From: Steinernema hermaphroditum | Taxonomy: Eukaryota; Nematoda; Chromadorea; Rhabditida; Steinernematidae | Direction: 5' to 3' | NCBI GenBank assembly: GCA_030435675.1 | Contig: CM059623.1 | Coordinates: forward strand, 150,012-214,011 | Length of the DNA stretch: 64,000 nucleotides | Shown: positions 12,515-25,500 of the stretch, piece by piece | Position numbering within the stretch: position 1 is the first letter of the stretch | Layout: every line of letters begins with the position of its first letter | Notes under the pieces: model-generated | Databases searched by the model: none | The model's input: the letters and a program-made list of their open reading frames with translations, nothing else | Told to the model about the DNA's origin: nothing | Translations under genes and position numbers: made by a program

Positions 12515-12697
12515 ATATGGTACTTTGGAGCAGGAGGGTCAGATGCAGAGCTTTTGGTATGAGCAAGGGCCCTGCTGTCTCGAATTGAAAGTTTTGCAGG
12601 AAACTAAGATAGTCCGCAGGAAATCCAACGAGAGTAGGCGCGTTCGATCAGGCTCGTGCAGTTCTACAAGATCCAATCATAAAAATGATATGGTACT

Positions 12698-13377
12698 TTG
12701 GAGCAGGAGGGTCAGATGCAGAGCTTTTGGTATGAGCAAGGGCCCTGCTGTCTCGAATTGAAAGTTTTGCAGGAAACTAAGATAGTCCACAGTAATCCCA
12801 ACGGGAATAGGCGCGTTCGATCAGGCTCGTGCAGTTCTACAAGATCCAATCATAAAAATGCTATGGTACTTTGGAGCAGGAGGGTCAGATGCAGAACTCT
12901 TTGTATGAACAAGGCCCTATCTGTCTCGAATTGAAAGTTTTGCAGGAAACTAAGATAGTCCGCAGGAAATCCAACGAGAGTAGGCGCGTTCGATCAGGCT
13001 CGTGCAGTTCTACAAGATCCAATCATAAAAATGCTATGGTACTTTGGAGCAGGAGGGTCAGATGCAGAGCTTTTGGTATGAGCAAGGGCCCTGCTGTCTC
13101 GAATTGAAAGTTTTGCAGGAAACTAAGATAGTCCACAGTAATCCCAACGGGAATAGGCGCGTTCGATCAGGCTCGTGCAGTTCTATAAGATCCAATCATA
13201 AAAATTGGAGCGGAGGGGTCAGATGCATAACTCTTTGTATGAGCAAGGGCCCTGCTGTCTCGAATTGAAAGTTTTGCAGGAAACTAAGATAGTCCGCAGG
13301 AAATCCAACGAGAGTAGGCGCGTTCGATCAGGCTCGTGCAGTTCTACAAGATCCAATCATAAAAATGATATGGTACT
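12698..13377 (+). repeat. Higher-order repeat copy, truncated
   Basis: It starts A/S, B/R, A/S, C/R as at 1242, 2764 and 10164, then goes directly into a run of A/R monomers. The CACAGGAATC and CATAGGACTC monomers of the full multimer are missing, consistent with deletion by unequal exchange. Confidence 0.65.
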
Positions 13378-16300
13378 TTGGAGCAGGAGGGTCAGATGCA
13401 GAGCTTTTGGTATGAGCAAGGGCCCTGCTGTCTCGAATTGAAAGTTTTGCAGGAAACTAAGATAGTCCGCAGGAAATCCAACGAGAGTAGGCGCGTTCGA
13501 TCAGGCTCGTGCAGTTCTACAAGATCCAATCATAAAAATGATATGGTACTTTGGAGCAGGAGGGTCAGATGCAGAGCTTTTGGTATGAGCAAGGGCCCTG
13601 CTGTCTCGAATTGAAAGTTTTGCAGGAAACTAAGATAGTCCGCAGGAAATCCAACGAGAGTAGGCGCGTTCGATCAGGCTCGTGCAGTTCTACAAGATCC
13701 AATCATAAAAATGATATGGTACTTTGGAGCAGGAGGGTCAGATGCAGAGCTTTTGGTATGAGCAAGGGCCCTGCTGTCTCGAATTGAAAGTTTTGCAGGA
13801 AACTAAGATAGTCCGCAGGAAATCCAACGAGAGTAGGCGCGTTCGATCAGGCTCGTGCAGTTCTACAAGATCCAATCATAAAAATGATATGGTACTTTGG
13901 AGCAGGAGGGTCAGATGCAGAGCTTTTGGTATGAACAAGGCCCTATCTGTCTCGAATTGAAAGTTTTGCAGGAAACTAAGATAGTCCACAGGAAATCCAA
14001 CAAGATTAGGCGCGTTCGATCAGGCTCGTGCAGTTCTACAAGATCCAATCATAAAAATTGGAGCGGAGGGGTCAGATTCATAACTCTTTGTATGAGCAAG
14101 GGCCCTGCTGTCTCGAATTGAAAGTTTTGCAGGAAACTAAGATAGTCCACAGTAATCCCAACGGGAATAGGCGCGTTCGATCAGGCTCGTGCAGTTATAC
14201 AAGATCCAATCATAAAAATGCTATGGTACTTTGGAGCAGGAGGGTCAGATGCAGAGCTTTTGGTATGAGCAAGGGCCCTGCTGTCTCGAATTGAAAGTTT
14301 TGCAGGAAACTAAGATAGTCCACAGTAATCCCAACGGGAATAGGCGCGTTCGATCAGGCTCGTGCAGTTCTACAAGATCCAATCATAAAAATGCTATGGT
14401 ACTTTGGAGCAGGAGGGTCAGATGCAGAACTCTTTGTGTGAACAAGGCCCTATCTGTCTCGAATTGAAAGTTTTGCAGGAAACTAAGATAGTCCACAGGA
14501 AATCCAACAAGAGTAGGCGCGTTCGATCAGGCTCGTGCAGTTCTACAAGATCCAATCATAAAAATGATATGGTACTTTGGAGCAGGAGGGTCAGATGCAG
14601 AGCTTTTGGTATGAGCAAGGGCCCTGCTGTCTCGAATTGAAAGTTTTGCAGGAAACTAAGATAGTCCACAGTAATCCCAACGGGAATAGGCGCGTTCGAT
14701 CAGGCTCGTGCAGTTCTACAAGATCCAATCATAAAAATGCTATGGTACTTTGGAGCAGGAGGGTCAGATGCAGAACTCTTTGTATGAACAAGGCCCTATC
14801 TGTCTCGAATTGAAAGTTTTGCAGGAAACTAAGATAGTCCACAGTAATCCCAACGGGAATAGGCGCGTTCGATCAGGCTCGTGCAGTTCTACAAGATCCA
14901 ATCATAAAAATATTTGGAGCGGAGGGGTCAGATGCATAACTCTTTGTATGAACAAGGCCCTAACTGTCTCGAATTGAAAGTTTTGCAGGAAACTAAGATA
15001 GTCCGCAGGAAATCCAACGAGAGTAGGCGCGTTCGATCAGGCTCGTGCAGTTCTACAAGATCCAATCATAAAAATGATATGGTACTTTGGAGCAGGAGGG
15101 TCAGATGCAGAGCTTTTGGTATGAGCAAGGGCCCTGCTGTCTCGAATTGAAAGTTTTGCAGGAAACTAAGATAGTCCGCAGGAAATCCAACGAGAGTAGG
15201 CGCGTTCGATCAGGCTCGTGCAGTTCTACAAGATCCAATCATAAAAATGATATGGTACTTTGGAGCAGGAGGGTCAGATGCAGAGCTTTTGGTATGAGCA
15301 AGGGCCCTGCTGTCTCGAATTGAAAGTTTTGCAGGAAACTAAGATAGTCCGCAGGAAATCCAACGAGAGTAGGCGCGTTCGATCAGGCTCGTGCAGTTCT
15401 ACAAGATCCAATCATAAAAATGATATGGTACTTTGGAGCAGGAGGGTCAGATGCAGAGCTTTTGGTATGAGCAAGGGCCCTGCTGTCTCGAATTGAAAGT
15501 TTTGCAGGAAACTAAGATAGTCCGCAGGAAATCCAACGAGAGTAGGCGCGTTCGACCAGGCTCGTGCAGTTCTACAAGATCCAATCATAAAAATGATATG
15601 GTACTTTGGAGCAGGAGGGTCAGATGCAGAACTCTTTGTATGAACAAGGCCCTATCTGTCTCGAATTGAAAGTTTTGCAGGAAACTAAGATAGTCCACAG
15701 TAATCCCAACGGGAATAGGCGCGTTCGATCAGGCTCGTGCAGTTCTACAAGATCCAATCATAAAAATTGGAGCGGAGGGGTCAGATGCATAACTCTTTGT
15801 ATGAACAAGGCCCTAACTGTCTCGAATTGAAAGTTTTGCAGGAAACTAAGATAGTCCACAGTAATCCCAACGGGAATAGGCGCGTTCGATCAGGCTCGTG
15901 CAGTTCTACAAGATCCAATCATAAAAATGCTATGGTACTTTGGATCAGGAGGGTCATATGCAGAGCTTTTGGTATGAGCAAGGGCCCTGCTGTCTCGAAT
16001 TGAAAGTTTTGCAGGAAACTAAGATAGTCCACAGTAATCCCAACGAGAGTAGGCGCGTCCGATCAGGCTCGTGCAGTTCTATAAGATCCAATCATAAAAA
16101 TTGGAGCGGAGGGGTCAGATGCATAACTCTTTGTATGAACAAGGCCCTAACTGTCTCGAATTGAAAGTTTTGCAGGAAACTAAGATAGTCCACAGTAATC
16201 CCAACGGGAATAGGCGCGTTCGATCAGGCTCGTGCAGTTCTACAAGATCCAATCATAAAAATGCTATGGTACTTTGGAGCAGGAGGGTCAGATGCAGAAC

Positions 16301-19300
16301 TCTTTGTATGAACAAGGCCCTATCTGTCTCGAATTGAAAGTTTTGCAGGAAACTAAGATAGTCCGCAGGAAATCCAACGAGAGTAGGCGCGTTCGATCAG
16401 GCTCGTGCAGTTCTACAAGATCCAATCATAAAAATGCTATGGTACTTTGGAGCAGGAGGGTCAGATGCAGAGCTTTTGGTATGAGCAAGGGCCCTGCTGT
16501 CTCGAATTGAAAGTTTTGCAGGAAACTAAGATAGTCCACAGTAATCCCAACGGGAATAGGCGCGTTCGATCAGGCTCGTGCAGTTCTATAAGATCCAATC
16601 ATAAAAATGTATGTTTGGAGCAGGAGGGGTCAGATGCATAACTCTTTGTATGAGCAAGGGCCCTGCTGTCTCGAATTGAAAGTTTTGCAGGAAACTAAGA
16701 TAGTCCACAGGAATCCCAACGGGAATAGGCGCGTTCGATCAGGCTCGTGCAGTTCTACAAGATCCAATCATAAAAATGCTACGGTACTTTGGAGCAGGAG
16801 GGTCAGATGCAGAACTCTTTGTATGAACAAGGCCCTATCTGTCTCGAATTGAAAGTTTTGCAGGAAACTAAGATAGTCCACAGGACTCCCAACGGGAATA
16901 GGCGCGTTCGATCAGGCTCGTGCAGTTCTACAAGATCCAATCATAAAAATGCTATGGTACTTTGGAGCAGGAGGGTCAGATGCAGAGCTTTTGGTATGAG
17001 CAAGGGCCCTGCTGTCTCGAATTGAAAGTTTTGCAGGAAACTAAGATAGTCCACAGTAATCCCAACGAGAGTAGGCGCGTTCGATCAGGCTCGTGCAGTT
17101 CTATAAGATCCAATCATAAAAATGCTATGGTACTTTGGAGCGGAGGGGTCAGATGCATAACTCTTTGTATGAACAAGGCCCTAACTGTCTCGAATTGAAA
17201 GTTTTGCAGGAAACTAAGATAGTCCACAGTAATCCCAACGGGAATAGGCGCGTTCGATCAGGCTCGTGCAGTTCTACAAGATCCAATCATAAAAATGCTA
17301 TGGTACTTTGGAGCAGGAGGGTCAGATACAGAGCTTTTGGTATGAGCAAGGGCCCTGCTGTCTCGAATTGAAAGTTTTGCAGGAAACTAAGATAGTCCGC
17401 AGGAAATCCAACGAGAGTAGGCGCGTTCGATCAGGCTCGTGCAGTTCTACAAGATCCAATCATAAAAATGCTATGGTACTTTGGAGCAGGAGGGTCAGAT
17501 GCAGAACTCTTTGTATGAACAAGGCCCTAACTGTCTCGAATTGAAAGTTTTGCAGGAAACTAAGATAGTCCACAGGACTCCCAACGGGAATAGGCGCGTT
17601 CGATCAGGCTCGTGCAGTTCTACAAGATCCAATCATAAAAATGCTATGGTACTTTGGAGCAGGAGGGTCAGATGCAGAGCTTTTGGTATGAGCAAGGGCC
17701 CTGCTGTCTCGAATTGAAAGTTTTGCAGGAAACTAAGATAGTCCACAGTAATCCCAACGAGAGTAGGCGCGTTCGATCAGGCTCGTGCAGTTCTATAAGA
17801 TCCAATCATAAAAATATGGTACTTTGGCAGGAGGGGTCAGATGCATAACTCTTTGTATGAACAAGGCCCTAACTGTCTCGAATTGAAAGTTTTGCAGGAA
17901 ACTAAGATAGTCCACAGTAATCCCAACGGGAATAGGCGCGTTCGATCAGGCTCGTGCAGTTCTACAAGATCCAATCATAAAAATGCTATGGTACTTTGGA
18001 GCAGGAGGGTCAGATGCAGAGCTTTTGGTATGAGCAAGGGCCCTGCTGTCTCGAATTGAAAGTTTTGCAGGAAACTAAGATAGTCCGCAGGAAATCCAAC
18101 GAGAGTAGGCGCGTTCGATCAGGCTCGTGCAGTTCTACAAGATCCAATCATAAAAATGCTATGGTACTTTGGAGCAGGAGGGTCAGATGCAGAGCTTTTG
18201 GTATGAGCAAGGGCCCTGCTGTCTCGAATTGAAAGTTTTGCAGGAAACTAAGATAGTCCACAGGAATCCCAACGGGAATAGGCGCGTTCGATTAGGTTCG
18301 TGCAGTTCTACAAGATCCGATCATAAAAATGCTATGGTACTTTGGAGCAGGAGGGTCAGATGCAGAGCTTTTGGTATGAGCAAGGGCCCTGCTGTCTCGA
18401 ATTGAAAGTTTTGCAGGAAACTAAGATAGTCCACAGTAATCCCAACGGGAATAGGCGCGTTCGATCAGGCTCGTGCAGTTCTACAAGATCCAATCATAAA
18501 AATGCTATGGTACTTTGGAGCACGAGGGTCAGACGCAGAGCTTTTGGTATGAGCAAGGGCCCTGCTGTCTCGAATTGAAAGTTTTGCAGGAAACTAAGAT
18601 TGTCCACAGTAATCCCAACGGGAATAGGCGCGTTCGATCAGGCTCGTGCAGTTCTACAAGATCCAATCATAAAAATGCTATGGTACTTTGGAGCACGAGG
18701 GTCAGATGCAGAGCTTTTGGTATGAGCAAGGGCCCTGCTGTCTCGAATTGAAAGTTTTGCAGGAAACGAAGATAGTCCGCAGGAAATCCAACGAGAGTAG
18801 GCGCGTTCGATCAGGCTCGTGCAGTTCTATAAGATCCAATCATAAAAATGATATGGTACTTTGGAGCAGGAGGGTCAGATGCAGAGCTTTTGGTATGAGC
18901 AAGGGCCCTGCTGTCTCGAATTGAAAGTTTTGCAGGAAACTAAGATAGTCCACAGGAAATCCAACGGGAGTAGGCGCGTTCGATCAGGCTCGTGCAGTTC
19001 TACAAGATCCAATCATAAAAATGATATGGTACTTTGGAGCAGGAGGGTCAGATGCAGAGCTCTTTGTATGAACAAGGGCCCTATCTGTCTCGAATTGAAA
19101 GTTTTGCAGGAAACTAAGATTGTCCACAGTAATCCCAACGGGAATAGGCGCGTTCGATCAGGCTCGTGCAGTTCTACAAGATCCAATCATAAAAATGATA
19201 TGGTACTTTGGAGCAGGAGGGTCAGATGCAGAGCTCTTTGTATGAACAAGGCCCTATCTGTCTCGAATTGAAAGTTTTGCAGGAAACTAAGATTGTCCAC

Positions 19301-19554
19301 AGTAATCCCAACGGGAATAGGCGCGTTCGATCAGGCTCGTGCAGTTCTACAAGATCCAATCATAAAAATGATATGGTACTTTGGAGCAGGAGGGTCAGAT
19401 GCAGAGCTCTTTGTATGAACAAGGGCCCTATCTGTCTCGAATTGAAAGTTTTGCAGGAAACTAAGATAGTCCACAGTAATCCCAACGGGAATAGGCGCGT
19501 TCGATCAGGCTCGTGCAGTTCTACAAGATCCAATCATAAAAATGATATGGTACT

Positions 19555-22500
19555 TTGGAGCAGGAGGGTCAGATGCAGAGCTTTTGGTATGAGCAAGGGC
19601 CCTGCTGTCTCGAATTGAAAGTTTTGCAGGAAACTAAGATAGTCCACAGTAATCCCAACGGGAATAGGCGCGTTCGATCAGGCTCGTGCAGTTCTACAAG
19701 ATCCAATCATAAAAATGCTATGGTACTTTGGAGCAGGAGGGTCAGATGCAGAGCTTTTGGTATGAGCAAGGGCCCTGCTGTCTCGAATTGAAAGTTTTGC
19801 AGGAAACTAAGATAGTCCACAGTAATCCCAACGGGAATAGGCGCGTTCGATCAGGCTCGTGCAGTTCTACAAGATCCAATCATAAAAATGATATGGTACT
19901 TTGGAGCAGGAGGGTCAGATGCAGAGCTTTTGGTATGAGCAAGGGCCCTGCTGTCTCGAATTGAAAGTTTTGCAGGAAACTAAGATAGTCCACAGTAATC
20001 CCAACGGGAATAGGCGCGTTCGATCAGGCTCGTGCAGTTCTACAAGATCCAATCATAAAAATGCTATGGTACTTTGGAGCAGGAGGGTCAGATGCAGAGC
20101 TTTTGGTATGAGCAAGGGCCCTGCTGTCTCGAATTGAAAGTTTTGCAGGAAACTAAGATAGTCCACAGTAATCCCAACGGGAATAGGCGCGTTCGATCAG
20201 GCTCGTGCAGTTCTACAAGATCCAATCATAAAAATGCTATGGTACTTTGGAGCAGGAGGGTCAGATGCAGAGCTTTTGGTATGAGCAAGGGCCCTGCTGT
20301 CTCGAATTGAAAGTTTTGCAGGAAACTAAGATAGTCCACAGTAATCCCAACGGGAATAGGCGCGTTCGATCAGGCTCGTGCAGTTCTACAAGATCCAATC
20401 ATAAAAATGCTATGGTACTTTGGAGCAGGAGGGTCAGATGCAGAGCTTTTGGTATGAGCAAGGGCCCTGCTGTCTCGAATTGAAAGTTTTGCAGGAAACT
20501 AAGATAGTCCACAGTAATTCCAACGGGAGTAGGCGCGTTCGATCAGGCTCGTGCAGTTCTACAAGATCCAATCATAAAAATGATATGGTACTTTGGAGCA
20601 GGAGGGTCAGATGCAGAGCTTTTGGTATGAGCAAGGGCCCTGCTGTCTCGAATTGAAAGTTTTGCAGGAAACTAAGATAGTCCACAGTAATCCCAACGGG
20701 AATAGGCGCGTTCGATCAGGCTCGTGCAGTTCTACAAGATCCAATCATAAAAATGCTATGGTACTTTGGAGCAGGAGGGTCAGATGCAGAGCTTTTGGTA
20801 TGAGCAAGGGCCCTGCTGTCTCGAATTGAAAGTTTTGCAGGAAACTAAGATAGTCCACAGTAATCCCAACGGGAGTAGGCGCGTTCGATCAGGCTCGTGC
20901 AGTTCTACAAGATCCAATCATAAAAATGATATGGTACTTTGGAGCAGGAGGGTCAGATGCAGAGCTTTTGGTATGAGCAAGGGCCCTGCTGTCTCGAATT
21001 GAAAGTTTTGCAGGAAACTAAGATAGTCCACAGTAATCCCAACGGGAATAGGCGCGTTCGATCAGGCTCGTGCAGTTCTACAAGATCCAATCATAAAAAT
21101 GCTATGGTACTTTGGAGCAGGAGGGTCAGATGCAGAGCTTTTGGTATGAGCAAGGGCCCTGCTGTCTCGAATTGAAAGTTTTGCAGGAAACTAAGATAGT
21201 CCACAGTAATCCCAACGGGAATAGGCGCGTTCGATCAGGCTCGTGCAGTTCTACAAGATCCAATCATAAAAATGCTATGGTACTTTGGAGCACGAGGGTC
21301 AGATGCAGAGCTTTTGGTATGAGCAAGGGCCCTGCTGTCTCGAATTGAAAGTTTTGCAGGAAACTAAGATAGTCCACAGTAATCCCAACGGGAATAGGCG
21401 CGTTCGATCAGGCTCGTGCAGTTCTACAAGATCCAATCATAAAAATGCTATGGTACTTTGGAGCACGAGGGTCAGATGCAGAGCTTTTGGTATGAGCAAG
21501 GGCCCTGCTGTCTCGAATTGAAAGTTTTGCAGGAAACTAAGATAGTCCACAGTAATTCCAACGGGAGTAGGCGCGTTCGATCAGGCTCGTGCAGTTCTAC
21601 AAGATCCAATCATAAAAATGATATGGTACTTTGGAGCAGGAGGGTCAGATGCAGAGCTTTTGGTATGAGCAAGGGCCCTGCTGTCTCGAATTGAAAGTTT
21701 TGCAGGAAACTAAGATAGTCCACAGTAATCCCAACGGGAGTAGGCGCGTTCGATCAGGCTCGTGCAGTTCTACAAGATCCAATCATAAAAATGATATGGT
21801 ACTTTGGAGCAGGAGGGTCAGATGCAGAGCTTTTGGTATGAGCAAGGGCCCTAGCTGTCTCGAATTGAAAGTTTTGCAGGAAACTAAGATAGTCCACAGT
21901 AATCCCAACGGGAATAGGCGCGTTCGATCAGGCTCGTGCAGTTCTACAAGATCCAATCATAAAAATGATATGGTACTTTGGAGCAGGAGGGTCAGATGCA
22001 GAGCTTTTGGTATGAGCAAGGGCCCTGCTGTCTCGAATTGAAAGTTTTGCAGGAAACTAAGATAGTCCACAGTAATCCCAACGGGAATAGGCGCGTTCGA
22101 TCAGGCTCGTGCAGTTCTACAAGATCCAATCATAAAAATGCTATGGTACTTTGGAGCAGGAGGGTCAGATGCAGAGCTCTTGGTATGAGCAAGGGCCCTG
22201 CTGTCTCGAATTGAAAGTTTTGCAGGAAACTAAGATAGTCCACAGTAATCCCAACGGGAGTAGGCGCGTTCGATCAGGCTCGTGCAGTTCTACAAGATCC
22301 AATCATAAAAATGCTATGGTACTTTGGAGCAGGAGGGTCAGATGCAGAGCTTTTGGTATGAGCAAGGGCCCTGCTGTCTCGAATTGAAAGTTTTGCAGGA
22401 AACTAAGATAGTCCACAGTAATCCCAACGGGAATAGGCGCGTTCGATCAGGCTCGTGCAGTTCTACAAGATCCAATCATAAAAATGATATGGTACTTTGG

Positions 22501-25500
22501 AGCAGGAGGGTCAGATGCAGAGCTTTTGGTATGAGCAAGGGCCCTGCTGTCTCGAATTGAAAGTTTTGCAGGAAACTAAGATAGTCCACAGTAATCCCAA
22601 CGGGAATAGGCGCGTTCGATCAGGCTCGTGCAGTTCTACAAGATCCAATCATAAAAATGCTATGGTACTTTGGAGCAGGAGGGTCAGATGCAGAGCTTTT
22701 GGTATGAGCAAGGGCCCTGCTGTCTCGAATTGAAAGTTTTGCAGGAAACTAAGATAGTCCACAGTAATCCCAACGGGAATAGGCGCGTTCGATCAGGCTC
22801 GTGCAGTTCTACAAGATCCAATCATAAAAATGCTATGGTACTTTGGAGCAGGAGGGTCAGATGCAGAGCTTTTGGTATGAGCAAGGGCCCTGCTGTCTCG
22901 AATTGAAAGTTTTGCAGGAAACTAAGATAGTCCACAGTAATCCCAACGGGAATAGGCGCGTTCGATCAGGCTCGTGCAGTTCTACAAGATCCAATCATAA
23001 AAATGCTATGGTACTTTGGAGCAGGAGGGTCAGATGCAGAGCTTTTGGTATGAGCAAGGGCCCTGCTGTCTCGAATTGAAAGTTTTGCAGGAAACTAAGA
23101 TAGTCCACAGTAATCCCAACGGGAATAGGCGCGTTCGATCAGGCTCGTGCAGTTCTACAAGATCCAATCATAAAAATGCTATGGTACTTTGGAGCAGGAG
23201 GGTCAGATGCAGAGCTTTTGGTATGAGCAAGGGCCCTGCTGTCTCGAATTGAAAGTTTTGCAGGAAACTAAGATAGTCCACAGTAATCCCAACGGGAATA
23301 GGCGCGTTCGATCAGGCTCGTGCAGTTCTACAAGATCCAATCATAAAAATGATATGGTACTTTGGAGCAGGAGGGTCAGATGCAGAGCTTTTGGTATGAG
23401 CAAGGGCCCTGCTGTCTCGAATTGAAAGTTTTGCAGGAAACTAAGATAGTCCACAGTAATCCCAACGGGAATAGGCGCGTTCGATCAGGCTCGTGCAGTT
23501 CTACAAGATCCAATCATAAAAATGCTATGGTACTTTGGAGCAGGAGGGTCAGATGCAGAGCTTTTGGTATGAGCAAGGGCCCTGCTGTCTCGAATTGAAA
23601 GTTTTGCAGGAAACTAAGATAGTCCACAGTAATCCCAACGGGAGTAGGCGCGTTCGATCAGGCTCGTGCAGTTCTACAAGATCCAATCATAAAAATGCTA
23701 TGGTACTTTGGAGCAGGAGGGTCAGATGCAGAGCTTTTGGTATGAGCAAGGGCCCTGCTGTCTCGAATTGAAAGTTTTGCAGGAAACTAAGATAGTCCAC
23801 AGTAATCCCAACGGGAATAGGCGCGTTCGATCAGGCTCGTGCAGTTCTACAAGATCCAATCATAAAAATGCTATGGTACTTTGGAGCAGGAGGGTCAGAT
23901 GCAGAGCTTTTGGTATGAGCAAGGGCCCTGCTGTCTCGAATTGAAAGTTTTGCAGGAAACTAAGATAGTCCACAGTAATCCCAACGGGAATAGGCGCGTT
24001 CGATCAGGCTCGTGCAGTTCTACAAGATCCAATCATAAAAATGCTATGGTACTTTGGAGCAGGAGGGTCAGATGCAGAGCTTTTGGTATGAGCAAGGGCC
24101 CTGCTGTCTCGAATTGAAAGTTTTGCAGGAAACTAAGATAGTCCACAGTAATCCCAACGGGAATAGGCGCGTTCGATCAGGCTCGTGCAGTTCTACAAGA
24201 TCCAATCATAAAAATGCTATGGTACTTTGGAGCACGAGGGTCAGATGCAGAGCTTTTGGTATGAGCAAGGGCCCTGCTGTCTCGAATTGAAAGTTTTGCA
24301 GGAAACTAAGATAGTCCACAGTAATCCCAACGGGAATAGGCGCGTTCGATCAGGCTCGTGCAGTTCTACAAGATCCAATCATAAAAATGCTATGGTACTT
24401 TGGAGCAGGAGGGTCAGATGCAGAGCTTTTGGTATGAGCAAGGGCCCTGCTGTCTCGAATTGAAAGTTTTGCAGGAAACTAAGATAGTCCACAGTAATTC
24501 CAACGGGAATAGGCGCGTTCGATCAGGCTCGTGCAGTTCTACAAGATCCAATCATAAAAATGCTATGGTACTTTGGAGCAGGAGGGTCAGATGCAGAGCT
24601 TTTGGTATGAGCAAGGGCCCTGCTGTCTCGAATTGAAAGTTTTGCAGGAAACTAAGATAGTCCACAGTAATCCCAACGGGAATAGGCGCGTTCGATCAGG
24701 CTCGTGCAGTTCTACAAGATCCAATCATAAAAATGCTATGGTACTTTGGAGCAGGAGGGTCAGATGCAGAGCTTTTGGTATGAGCAAGGGCCCTGCTGTC
24801 TCGAATTGAAAGTTTTGCAGGAAACTAAGATAGTCCACAGTAATCCCAACGGGAATAGGCGCGTTCGATCAGGCTCGTGCAGTTCTACAAGATCCAATCA
24901 TAAAAATGCTATGGTACTTTGGAGCAGGAGGGTCAGATGCAGAGCTTTTGGTATGAGCAAGGGCCCTGCTGTCTCGAATTGAAAGTTTTGCAGGAAACTA
25001 AGATAGTCCACAGTAATCCCAACGGGAATAGGCGCGTTCGATCAGGCTCGTGCAGTTCTACAAGATCCAATCATAAAAATGATATGGTACTTTGGAGCAG
25101 GAGGGTCAGATGCAGAGCTCTTTGGTATGAGCAAGGGCCCTGCTGTCTCGAATTGAAAGTTTTGCAGGAAACTAAGATAGTCCACAGTAATCCCAACGGG
25201 AATAGGCGCGTTCGATCAGGCTCGTGCAGTTCTACAAGATCCAATCATAAAAATGCTATGGTACTTTGGAGCAGGAGGGTCAGATGCAGAGCTTTTGGTA
25301 TGAGCAAGGGCCCTGCTGTCTCGAATTGAAAGTTTTGCAGGAAACTAAGATAGTCCACAGTAATCCCAACGGGAATAGGCGCGTTCGATCAGGCTCGTGC
25401 AGTTCTACAAGATCCAATCATAAAAATGCTATGGTACTTTGGAGCAGGAGGGTCAGATGCAGAGCTTTTGGTATGAGCAAGGGCCCTGCTGTCTCGAATT

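Larger units (their letters stand above)
10164..12697 (+). repeat. Higher-order repeat copy, expanded by internal duplication
   Basis: It opens like the copies at 1242 and 2764 (A/S, B/R, A/S, C/R). It then contains a homopolymer-degraded monomer (10853-10944), followed by C/R and a duplicated four-monomer block (11161-11837 and 11838-12514). The next copy of the multimer starts at 12698 with the same A/S then B/R order. The internal duplication explains most of the excess length over copies 1 and 2. Confidence 0.7.

Noticed and set aside
20159..20230. tRNA gene or tRNA-derived repeat
   Set aside because: Only a B-box-like core is present. I could not form an acceptor stem, anticodon arm and T arm around it.
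20074..20246. Hammerhead ribozyme in the monomer, as in some animal satellites
   Set aside because: GAAAC is present on the + strand and CTGATCGA on the minus strand, but no CTGANGA core with GAAA in correct order and spacing exists on either strand.
20223..20246. Spliced-leader or Sm-site small RNA on the minus strand (CATTTTTATG)
   Set aside because: The T run only loosely resembles an Sm site, and no leader sequence or splice donor in the right position is seen.
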